Positions 7,252 through 13,422 of a DNA stretch of 20,767 nt are shown here, piece by piece. The stretch covers positions 1-20,767 of the forward strand of contig JAJTXO010000012.1 in assembly GCA_021463315.1 (NCBI GenBank). The letters are read 5' to 3'. This stretch comes from Caldilineales bacterium (GTDB lineage Bacteria; Chloroflexota; Anaerolineae; JAAEKA01). The notes under the pieces were generated by a model that worked only from the letters and a program-made list of their open reading frames with translations, ran no database searches and was not told where the DNA came from. Each line of letters opens with the position of its first letter. Position 1 is the stretch's first letter. Position numbers and translations under genes: made by a program.

Positions 7252-7748
7252 TAGCTGCGGGAGGGGAAGACCCCTGCCAAAGCGATGCAGAAGTTGAGCG
7301 TCAGGTAGGGGGAACGGTTTTCGTGGGGCTGGCCGCCGCCGGCTGGCGTGACGGCGTTGCTGGCCATCTGCGCGTTGGGGCTGGCGGCGTAGCTGCTCGC
7401 GCCGGTGTCGGCCCAGGCCGCGCCGGCCGGGCTGGCCGTGGAAGGCGCCGCCGAGCTGGCAGTCGCTCCGTGGCCGTGCGCAGGCATTTCGGCGACGTAC
7501 AACGTGTGCGCCTCCTCGCCGGCCCGTTGGCCTTGATCGTAGCCGGGGCCGACACCCAGAGGAGCGCGGCCGCGCAGGTCGGGCAGCGCAAAGGTGGTCC
7601 GGCCGTCGCCGCCGTACATAGTGCCCAGCAGCGAAAAGAGCGCCTGGTATTGGTTGATGGGCAGCAACTGGCCGTTGCACTGCGCCCAGCCGCGCGGCAC
7701 GAAGCCGAAGGGAAAGATCTGAATCTCGCCGATGAATGGATCGGTCAT
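7251..7748 (-). CDS. Phage tail collar domain protein (MdpB-like), paralogue 2 of 3
   Basis: The protein (165 aa) begins MTDPFIGEIQIFPFGFVPRGWAQCNG, has YGGDGRTTFALPDLRGR in the collar domain, an Ala/Ser/Thr-rich variable middle, and ends GGGQPHENRSPYLTLNFCIALAGVFPSRS. It shares start, middle motif and end with its two neighbours, so the three arose by tandem duplication. The variable stretch between the HGH-type motif (about residue 96) and GGGQPHEN differs strongly among them, as in tail-fibre tips. The AGGAGG for this gene overlaps the stop region of paralogue 1 (11-bp gap), so the two are probably translationally coupled. Function as for the family; no ligand can be named. Confidence 0.9.
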   Translation of the reverse strand: MTDPFIGEIQIFPFGFVPRGWAQCNGQLLPINQYQALFSLLGTMYGGDGRTTFALPDLRGRAPLGVGPGYDQGQRAGEEAHTLYVAEMPAHGHGATASSAAPSTASPAGAAWADTGASSYAASPNAQMASNAVTPAGGGQPHENRSPYLTLNFCIALAGVFPSRS

Positions 7749-7759
7749 AGGGGAGCCTC

Positions 7760-8281
7760 CTAGCCCTGCGAGGGGTAGATGCCCTCGAGCGCGATGCAGA
7801 AGTTGAGCGTCAGGAAGGGCAGCATGTTGTCGTGCGGCTGGCTGCCGCCGCTGGGAGCAATCGATGTCGCTTCCATGGCTGCGTTGGCCGCTGCACCTGC
7901 GGTGTAGAGGTTGGTCGAACTGGCAGCCCAGACCGCGCCGGAGGGGTGTGCGTTGTCTCCCCCGCCAGAGTATCCCAGCACCGGATGGCTGTGCGGCGGC
8001 AACTGGTTCGCGGTCAGCGTGACCGCCTCTGCGCCGCCGCTTTGGCCCAGGATATAGTTGCCCAAGCCCGGCCCTTGGCCCTGATGCAGCGCCGCCCGAC
8101 CGCGCAGATCAGGCAGCGCGAAGGTGGTCTGGCCGTCGCCGCCATAGGTGGTTCCGATCAAGCTGAACAGCGCGTCATATTGCGAGATCGGCAGCAGGCT
8201 GCCGTCGCACAGCGCCCAGCCCTGTGGCGCGAAGGTACCCCCGAAGGCCATGATTTGGCCGATATACGGTTCAGTTGGCAT
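7760..8281 (-). CDS. Phage tail collar domain protein (MdpB-like), paralogue 1 of 3
   Basis: This is the first gene (173 aa) of the collar cluster. It begins MPTEPYIGQIMAFGGTFAPQGWALCDG, carries YGGDGQTTFALPDLRGR and ends GGSQPHDNMLPFLTLNFCIALEGIYPSQG. The ATG at 8281 was chosen because AAGGAG lies 7 nt upstream and homology begins there. The same frame stays open to 8443, but that stretch is basic, has no Shine-Dalgarno and resembles no family. The 263-bp gap to the herA stop (8282-8544) must hold the promoter, but I see no convincing -35/-10 pair. Codon use and GC match the surroundings. Confidence 0.9.
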   Translation of the reverse strand: MPTEPYIGQIMAFGGTFAPQGWALCDGSLLPISQYDALFSLIGTTYGGDGQTTFALPDLRGRAALHQGQGPGLGNYILGQSGGAEAVTLTANQLPPHSHPVLGYSGGGDNAHPSGAVWAASSTNLYTAGAAANAAMEATSIAPSGGSQPHDNMLPFLTLNFCIALEGIYPSQG

Positions 8282-8544
8282 GCGTATCTCCTTGTGCGTT
8301 GAAAATGGGAACAGATCCGAGATGCGTCGAACCGCCACGAACCAGCGCCTTCGTGTTGGGCCTTGGCGCAGATGCGTGGCGCAGCGGCAGTCCTCCTCCT
8401 GTATCGACAGCAAGGGCGACAGGACACTCGCCTGTGGAGACAAACTGCGGCTGACTCTACCCCCTGCTAAACGCAGAAACCCCGAGAATCAAGCGGGATA
8501 AACGACGAATAATCAATGCACTTGTCGAAAGGGACGCAGCCTTA

Positions 8545-10428
8545 CTAATCGAACCCCTGGAAATCTGCATCCCCGCGCATCTTGCGCACGTTGTCGGCCA
8601 GCCGCGCCGGCAGCTCGGCCTCGTCGATGAAGCCCATGGCTTTGTAGAACGCCAGGTCGTAGCTGCGCGTCTGCACCACCACCGGCATAGGCACGGCGTG
8701 GCCCAGGATCAGCGCCTGCTGGCGCGTCTCCAGCCGGGCCAGCACCTCCTTCAGCCCGGCCGCGCCGCTGACCCCCATCAACACGGCGCGGATGTCGTTC
8801 TCCTCGTCCAGCAGCGCCGTGACCCGCGTGCCGATCTGGCTCATCACCTCCGGGTCGATCTGGCTGGGCCGCTGATCGACGATGAAGAGGGTGACGTTGT
8901 ACTTGCGCAGCTCGCGGGCAATCGTTCCGAAGATGGTGTGGCCGGCGATCTGCGGATCCAGGAACTTGTGCGCCTCCTCGATGGTGATCACCAGCGGCGT
9001 CGGCTCCGCGGCCTTGTTGCCGAAGGCGTTCTCCTTCTTCTCCACGTACTTCTGATGCAGCCGGCGGGTCAGGAAGTTGGCCACGAAGATGTAGGCGTCC
9101 AGCATGTTGCCGTAGCGGCCAAACTCCAGCACGATGTGGGTCTTGGCGTCCAGGTGCCTGAGGATGCGCTCCACCGAGTCGTCCAGCGCCTTGGGCTTGA
9201 GGAAGCCGTAGCGCTCGAAGCGCAGCAGCCGGCGGCGCAGCGCAGCCAGCGTCTGGAAGGGCTGGTTGGTCTCCTCGGCCAGCACCTGCAGGCCGCTCTT
9301 GGACTTGCCGGTCTCTGGGTCGAAGGAGGCCTGCTGTTCGAGCCATTCATCGCTCAGGAAATTAGCCAGCCAGGCGCGCTGCATGTGGCGGTGCAGGGCA
9401 TAGATCGCCCCCACCTGCGGCTCGCTCAAATTGAGGATGCCTTGCAGCATCTCCAGGTCGTCCGGCTCCACCTGATCGTAGCCGATGGTGACGGTGTGGT
9501 CAGGGTTGGAGCCGCGGCGCCGGCTGGACTCGTCGTCCAAGGTGAAGATCTTGACCCGGCCGTCGGGGAAGATCTGCTTCAGCGCCTTGACCTTGGAGGT
9601 GGCGCCCTCGCTGCTGCCCTCCCAGCCATACTCGTTGTGCATGTCGAAGATCAGGTTGACCGCCACCCCTTCCTTGATGATGCCGGCCAGCAGCAGCCGG
9701 CTGAGGAAGGTCTTGCCGGTGCCGCTCTTGCCGAAGACGCCCGACGAGCGCTCCACCAGCCGCTCCAGGCTCAGCGTCACCTTGACGTCGGTCATCTCCA
9801 GCGGCTGGCCGACGTGGAAGAAGTGCGCGTCGCGTTCCGGGTCGTAGCCCTCCGCGCCGAAGACCTCGCTGACCTCCTCCTGGCTGGCCGGCCGCACCGG
9901 GCTGAAATGACCGGGCACCGTCTTGACCGGCCGCGGCTCGCCGCCGGCCTCGTCGTCCAGCGCCAGCATCGGGCTGAGATGCACCAGGCCAAAGGCGCTG
10001 ACGCCCCGATGCACCGCGGCCAGGAAGTCGTCGCTCATGTCGGGCGGGTTGAGCATGAACTCCTCGCTGGCCGCGCCGAGCTGCACATCGGTGATCATGC
10101 TGAAGAAGCGCTTGCTCTGGCCGCGCACCACAACATAGCTGCCCACGGCCAGCTCCTCGGTGCTCACCTCGCGCTCCAGCCGCACCTCCAGCCCCTGGGA
10201 GAGCGAGCCGCCGATGACCATGCCCAGGCGCTGGGTGACGGCCTCTTGCTGTGGCCGGTCGCCGACCGAGCCGCCGCTGTGGCCGGTCTCTGACCGAGCC
10301 ACGCTCGCCGAGCCGCCGCTGTGGCCGGTCTCTGACCGAGCCACGCTCGCGCTGGGCAGCGCGTCGAACTCGGCGTCGAAGCTGGTGTGGGTGACAGGTG
10401 GTTCGCTGGATGTGGTTGTAGTGGCCAT
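8545..10428 (-). CDS. herA: HerA-type hexameric DNA-translocating ATPase (HAS-barrel plus DUF87/FtsK-like)
   Basis: The protein (627 aa) is predicted to form a ring ATPase that pumps duplex DNA and works with NurA nuclease in DNA end processing. An acidic N-terminus with a duplicated 14-residue unit (about 27-54) precedes a HAS-barrel domain (about 65-120). Walker A is GKSGTGKT (233-240), Walker B is VITIEEAH (480-487), and the HerA/FtsK motif DQRPSQID (518-525) is followed by the conserved ALLDEENDIRAVL. GRYGNMLDAYIFVANFLTRRL is also typical. ATG 10428 is preceded by GGAG 8 nt upstream; an ATG at 10479 is unlikely. A TATGAT at 10475-10480 may be its -10 element, without a good -35. nurA lies upstream on the same strand, separated by two other genes and a terminator. 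Confidence 0.92.
   Translation of the reverse strand: MATTTTSSEPPVTHTSFDAEFDALPSASVARSETGHSGGSASVARSETGHSGGSVGDRPQQEAVTQRLGMVIGGSLSQGLEVRLEREVSTEELAVGSYVVVRGQSKRFFSMITDVQLGAASEEFMLNPPDMSDDFLAAVHRGVSAFGLVHLSPMLALDDEAGGEPRPVKTVPGHFSPVRPASQEEVSEVFGAEGYDPERDAHFFHVGQPLEMTDVKVTLSLERLVERSSGVFGKSGTGKTFLSRLLLAGIIKEGVAVNLIFDMHNEYGWEGSSEGATSKVKALKQIFPDGRVKIFTLDDESSRRRGSNPDHTVTIGYDQVEPDDLEMLQGILNLSEPQVGAIYALHRHMQRAWLANFLSDEWLEQQASFDPETGKSKSGLQVLAEETNQPFQTLAALRRRLLRFERYGFLKPKALDDSVERILRHLDAKTHIVLEFGRYGNMLDAYIFVANFLTRRLHQKYVEKKENAFGNKAAEPTPLVITIEEAHKFLDPQIAGHTIFGTIARELRKYNVTLFIVDQRPSQIDPEVMSQIGTRVTALLDEENDIRAVLMGVSGAAGLKEVLARLETRQQALILGHAVPMPVVVQTRSYDLAFYKAMGFIDEAELPARLADNVRKMRGDADFQGFD
10268..10351 (-). 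repeat. In-frame 42-bp tandem duplication inside herA
   Basis: Two near-identical 42-bp units (10268-10309 and 10310-10351) encode ASVARSETGHSGGS twice in a row, within the disordered acidic N-terminus before the HAS-barrel. The frame is kept. The unit is a possible source of length variation between strains. Confidence 0.9.
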
Positions 10429-10450
10429 GGACGTATCTCCGAATCGACTG

Positions 10451-10479
10451 TTGACATTGGTCCCTGAAGGTGCTATCAT
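10451..10479 (+). promoter_or_regulatory. Near-consensus promoter facing away from herA, for a candidate small RNA
   Basis: TTGACA (10451-10456), a 17-nt spacer and TATCAT (10474-10479) form one of the best sigma-70 matches in the window. No protein gene follows on the plus strand. The predicted start is near 10486. Confidence 0.55.
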
Positions 10480-10485
10480 AGGGCA

Positions 10486-10633
10486 GGTGAGTTGACCGGG
10501 ACCGTTGCCCGTGCCGACTCATGAGCCCAGAAAAAACCCTGCGGGTTTCTCCTGCCTCGCGAAAAGTCGCCGAGTGTGGCGGCCTGCCCCCTCCGTTGTC
10601 GAGGATCGGGCTAGCGAGGCAGGTTTGTTTTCT
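10486..10633 (+). ncRNA. Candidate small structured RNA
   Basis: The segment follows the promoter at 10451-10479 and lies in the herA/DUF3800 gap. It can fold into three helices. The first is AGTTGACCGGG with CCCGTGCCGACT (about 10490-10518, including one wobble pair and one mismatch). The second is AAACCC-TGC-GGGTTT (10534-10548). The third is a long-range 10-bp perfect helix CCTGCCTCGC (10551-10560) with GCGAGGCAGG (10614-10623), enclosing CGCC-gagtgt-GGCG. It ends in TTTGTTTTCT. I recognise no known RNA family: no SRP, 6S, RNase P or tRNA landmarks are present. The second helix also serves the minus strand as a terminator, so some of the structure has another explanation. Confidence 0.3.
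10531..10550 (-). terminator. Rho-independent terminator of the nurA-HAS-DUF3800 unit
   Basis: On the minus strand, AGAAACCC-GCA-GGGTTTTTT forms a 6-bp perfect stem, extended by a G-T and an A-T pair, with a GCA triloop running into a T tract. It lies about 83 bp after the DUF3800 stop and about 100 bp before the herA start. This separates herA transcription from the nurA unit. Confidence 0.6.
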
Positions 10634-11034
10634 CAGCTAGTAAACTCCAGCACTTGCTGCATGTTGTCGGCGATATAGTCATAGGCATCCACATCACCCT
10701 TTGAGTCACGGCGCAAGATTGCTCCGGCAACCAGGTCTGCAATCTGAATCAGCGGTTCGCTCTTCGAACGTTTGACCTGAACACGCTTGAACTGACGCGG
10801 AATGCCGCGAATCGCCATGACCCGTCGCAGTTCATTGCGCACCCGGGCAGGCGAGCCGAACTCATCCAAAATCAATGTTGCGCCATAGTGGGCAGGCAAG
10901 TTCGCTTGCTGTCGAAGCGTGGCAAGCAACTGTCGCAGGGCGTCAGGATAAGCCGTGGCGATGATTGCAAACACAAAATAGCGAGAAGCCCCCTTCTCGC
11001 CGGATGGGATCGGTCGGTCTGCTGGCCCAGTCAT
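10633..11034 (-). CDS. DUF3800-like protein, short form lacking the N-terminal DESGD strand
   Basis: The protein (133 aa) has SRYFVFAIIAT (17-27), LILDEFGS (53-60) and the C-terminal EPLIQIADLVAGAILRRDSKGD. These match the second half of DUF3800 proteins, which are thought to be RNase H-fold nuclease-like and are common near defence and mobile genes. The usual opening (Y/F-hDESGD) and its acidic residue are absent. A stop lies four codons upstream of the ATG in the same frame, so the protein cannot extend. It is either N-terminally truncated, and then probably inactive, or a short variant. GAGAAG is a weak ribosome-binding site. It begins 33 bp after the HAS-barrel gene, whose transcript it probably shares. 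Confidence 0.65.
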   Translation of the reverse strand: MTGPADRPIPSGEKGASRYFVFAIIATAYPDALRQLLATLRQQANLPAHYGATLILDEFGSPARVRNELRRVMAIRGIPRQFKRVQVKRSKSEPLIQIADLVAGAILRRDSKGDVDAYDYIADNMQQVLEFTS

Positions 11035-11067
11035 CGTTGCTTCTCACTCTCGCCATTCTGCTCGCTG

Positions 11068-11673
11068 CTACCGCATCCGCTGCAAGATCCCATTCAGCCG
11101 CGCCGGCTCGCGGCTGAGCAGGCGGGCCAGCTCGCGGCCGGCCTGCTCCAGATAGCGCCGCGCCGCACTGGGATCGCCCTGGGCGGCCGCGGCCTGGCGC
11201 AGCGCGGCCGCGGCCAGCTCGTCGGCCGGCGCATCGGCTGCGCCCAGCACCGCGGCCAGCCAGTCCAGCCGCTGGCCAAACTGGCGCACCTGCTGCGCTG
11301 TGCAGATGGTCACCCAGCTCAGCGTGGCCGGCGGCTGCGGCGGCAGATGCTGATAGACCTGGCCAGCCCGGTCGCGGCCGCCCACCACCAGCACATTCAC
11401 CTCCACCGGCACCTGACGGCGCTGGCGCTGATCCTGCACGTACTCCTCGCTCAGGTCGCCGGCCGCGATCAACTGGCGCACGAAGGGATCGTCGTCCACC
11501 CGCACGTCGTAGATCAGCCCATAGGCCGCGGATCCGTCGCTGCGCTCGGCCTGCACCAGCGAGCCGAAGATCGGCATCTCCTCTTCCAGGGTGCGGCAGC
11601 CGGCCGTGAAGCTGGCCGTGCTGGCCCGCAGCACCCGGCCCAGCGGCCGCGGGTTGTTGGTTGTCTCTGTCAT
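11068..11673 (-). CDS. HAS-barrel domain protein, NurA/HerA accessory
   Basis: The protein (201 aa) starts PLGRVLRASTASF, then EEEMPIFGSLVQAER, YGLIYDVRVDDDPFVRQLI (51-69), and DQRQRRQVPVEVNVLVVGG with LPPQPPATL (81-118). This resembles stand-alone HAS-barrel proteins found beside nurA and herA in Chloroflexota and cyanobacteria (family recognition from memory). HAS-barrels normally form the N-terminus of HerA and mediate contact with NurA. HerA here has its own HAS-barrel, so this would be a third component. The C-terminal half is Ala-rich and helical. ATG 11673 is preferred: AGGTGA precedes it and it follows the nurA stop by 4 nt, indicating translational coupling. A role as adaptor or loading factor is inferred. 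Confidence 0.7.
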   Translation of the reverse strand: MTETTNNPRPLGRVLRASTASFTAGCRTLEEEMPIFGSLVQAERSDGSAAYGLIYDVRVDDDPFVRQLIAAGDLSEEYVQDQRQRRQVPVEVNVLVVGGRDRAGQVYQHLPPQPPATLSWVTICTAQQVRQFGQRLDWLAAVLGAADAPADELAAAALRQAAAAQGDPSAARRYLEQAGRELARLLSREPARLNGILQRMR

Positions 11674-11677
11674 CGTC

Positions 11678-12904
11678 TCACCTGCCGCCGACAAATCGTT
11701 TGGTGTTGGCCTTGGGCGACTCCTCGAAGCGCATCCCGCGGCGCATCATCTCGGTGCGCAGCATCTGCTCCAGCGAGGCCCGCTCCTGACGGGAAACCAG
11801 CGCCAGCTCGTGGGCGCGGGTCAGCAAATAGGGGTAGTGCAGCAGCCGGCAGTCGGACCAGACGGCCGCCAGCGCCTGCTCCAGCCGCGCCGGGTCGGCC
11901 GCGATCCACTGCGGCAGCTCGATGCGCGCCATGATCGCGTCCTTCTCCTCCGGCGGCGGGGCCGCGTCTTGCTCCTCCGGCCGCGGGGCCACGTTCATGT
12001 AGCAGAAGCAGATGCGGTGGCCGGCCGCGGCGAAGTTGGCGTTGATCTCAGACGTGGCTGCGAAGAGGCCGGTGCGCTGGCCGGGCAGCAGGTCCTGGAA
12101 CAGTGCGGCGTCGCTCAGCCCGTCGTACTCACTGCGCTGGCGCAGCCGCTCCTTGCTGATCGCCTCCAGCGGCAACGCGGCCAGGGTCAGCAGCCGCAAC
12201 ACGTTGGCGCTGCGCGGCCGGTCCACATAGCCCAGCGGCACGGCATAGCTGGCCCGCAGGTCGTCCAGCGGCGCGGTGAACTGCTGCACCCGCTCGCGCT
12301 GGGCCGCGTCCTGCATCCTCTGCGGCAGCCAGGGCAGCAGCGGCCCATCGGCCAGCGCCACCACCAGGGCGTCCAAGTCGCCGCCCAGCTCTTCCCGCTC
12401 GCGGCGCGCCAGCGCGGCCAGCGTCTCCAGCTCGCGCAGATCGCGGCGCAGGTTCACCTCGTCCGCGTCGACGCGGTCGTGATCCTGCTCCTCCAGCGGG
12501 TCATCTACCGCCAGGCGCAGGATCGGCGCGGTGCTGACGGCTGGCGCGGCGCCGCTGCCCTGGCGCAGCACGATCGACCCGACGTTGGTCAGGTAGTAGA
12601 GGGCCAGCGCGTGGGTGTCGGGGTAGATCTGCGAGCCGTCGGTGGCCACCAGCGTGGCCGGTGCGCGCTGCGGCGGAACCTGGACGCGCTCGTCCAGCCG
12701 TGCGCCCAGCGGCTCGGCCCCGCGCCAGCTTTGATCCGCGTCCTGGGCTATCTGCAGCTTGGCCAGCAGCTCGTCGGTCACCAGGGCGTGATCGAGCAGT
12801 TGTTGGCGGGCGCGCAGGGTCCGCTCCCGCTGGTTGCTCTGCTGGCCCGCCAGCGCGCTGGCCATCTCGGCCACCTGTCCGGTCAATCGATTGAGCTCCA
12901 GCAT
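11678..12904 (-). CDS. nurA: NurA-domain nuclease
   Basis: The protein (408 aa) matches the NurA 5'-3' exo/endonuclease fold, an RNase H-like Mn-dependent enzyme that partners HerA. Visible motifs are LVATDGSQIYP (85-95, first catalytic Asp at 89), VVALADGPLL (181-190, second acidic residue Asp186), GYVDRPRSANVLRLL (225-239), and a C-terminal block with ELPQW, HYPYLLTRAHELA (356-368) and ESPKANTKRF. A helical segment (about 1-60) precedes the domain. ATG 12904 follows a GGGAAAGG stretch; a longer frame from 12976 would run through the -10 box and is rejected. It heads a unit with the HAS-barrel gene (4-nt gap) and DUF3800, transcribed from 12948-12976. Such pairs usually act in DNA end resection and repair. 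Confidence 0.88.
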   Translation of the reverse strand: MLELNRLTGQVAEMASALAGQQSNQRERTLRARQQLLDHALVTDELLAKLQIAQDADQSWRGAEPLGARLDERVQVPPQRAPATLVATDGSQIYPDTHALALYYLTNVGSIVLRQGSGAAPAVSTAPILRLAVDDPLEEQDHDRVDADEVNLRRDLRELETLAALARREREELGGDLDALVVALADGPLLPWLPQRMQDAAQRERVQQFTAPLDDLRASYAVPLGYVDRPRSANVLRLLTLAALPLEAISKERLRQRSEYDGLSDAALFQDLLPGQRTGLFAATSEINANFAAAGHRICFCYMNVAPRPEEQDAAPPPEEKDAIMARIELPQWIAADPARLEQALAAVWSDCRLLHYPYLLTRAHELALVSRQERASLEQMLRTEMMRRGMRFEESPKANTKRFVGGR

Positions 12905-12947
12905 GGCCGCCTTTCCCTCGAATCGTGTCGAACAAACATTCGGGCGC

Positions 12948-12976
12948 ATTATACCGCAAGCGTCCGCGGTCGCCAA
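12948..12976 (-). promoter_or_regulatory. Promoter of the nurA unit
   Basis: On the minus strand, TTGGCG (12971-12976), a 17-nt spacer and a perfect TATAAT (12948-12953) give a start near 12941, about 37 nt before the nurA ATG. It diverges from the promoter at 13011-13039. Confidence 0.75.
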
Positions 12977-13010
12977 ACGGCGCTTTCATTGGAATGCCAT
13001 GAAAACACGG

Positions 13011-13039
13011 TTGACAAATCGGTGAGGCTGGCGTACAAT
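13011..13039 (+). promoter_or_regulatory. Strong promoter reading through the 63-bp repeats into the PP2C-like gene
   Basis: A perfect TTGACA (13011-13016), a 17-nt spacer and TACAAT (13034-13039) predict a start near 13046. That gives a leader of about 375 nt before the ATG at 13423, almost all of it repeat sequence. Confidence 0.75.
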
Positions 13040-13044
13040 CGGGT

Positions 13045-13390
13045 GCAACGAGTAACTCGGAATGGTGCGATGTGTGTGCGGGTATGTTGAATCGTAACTC
13101 GTAACGAGTAACTCGTAACCCGGAATGGTGCGATGTGTGTGCGGGAATGTTGAATCGTAACTCGTAACGAGTAACTCGTGACCCGGAATGGTGCGATGCG
13201 TGTGCGGGTATGTTGAATCGTAACTCGTAACGAGTAACTCGTAACCCGCAATGGTGTGCTGCGCGTGCGGTTATGACAGGGTTTGAATGACCAATAGGAC
13301 ACGTAACGAGTAACCCCCGTAACCCAGAAAAACACCCCGCGATTCCGGGTTACGTGTTACGTGTTACGAGTTACCCGTTACGGTTACATC
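13045..13390. repeat. 63-bp tandem repeats and GTAAC/GTTAC-rich leader
   Basis: Three 63-bp units start at 13093, 13156 and 13219, preceded by a partial one from about 13045. Each contains CGTAACTCGTAACGAGTAAC, within which ACTCGT-A-ACGAGT is an odd palindrome, followed by a less repetitive half (GGAATGGTGCGATGTGTG). The last unit is degenerate. From 13302 the pattern continues as GTAACGAGTAACCC facing GGGTTACGTGTTAC and ACGAGTTACCCGTTAC, so the end of the leader can fold into hairpins. It fills most of the 518-bp gap between nurA and the PP2C-like gene, and I see no gene in it. Confidence 0.9.
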
Positions 13391-13422
13391 TCACCGAGGT
13401 TTTGCACATAAAGGGGCTTGCC

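Noticed and set aside
6542..8281. Prophage tail region
   Set aside because: Only collar-domain genes are present. No tape measure, baseplate, portal, integrase or lysis genes are nearby, and MdpB-type proteins commonly occur outside phages.
8282..8443. 54-codon N-terminal extension of collar paralogue 1
   Set aside because: Homology and an AAGGAG site both begin at 8281; the extension is basic and resembles nothing.
10551..10623. tRNA-like segment of 73 nt with paired ends
   Set aside because: The end helix is 10 bp, there is no TTCRA T-loop or anticodon arm, and no D-loop pattern is present.
12905..12976. Longer NurA start at 12976
   Set aside because: The added codons run across the TATAAT/TTGGCG promoter and have no ribosome-binding site; ATG 12904 gives the normal N-terminus.
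13045..13280. Possible CRISPR array
   Set aside because: The units are contiguous 63-bp tandem copies whose second half is also repeated, so there are no unique spacers. No cas gene is present.
12949..13335. Minus-strand open frame with a 21-residue repeat (RVTSYSLRVTIQH...)
   Set aside because: It is the 63-bp tandem repeat read in an open frame. It has no ribosome-binding site, overlaps both divergent promoters and has no domain.
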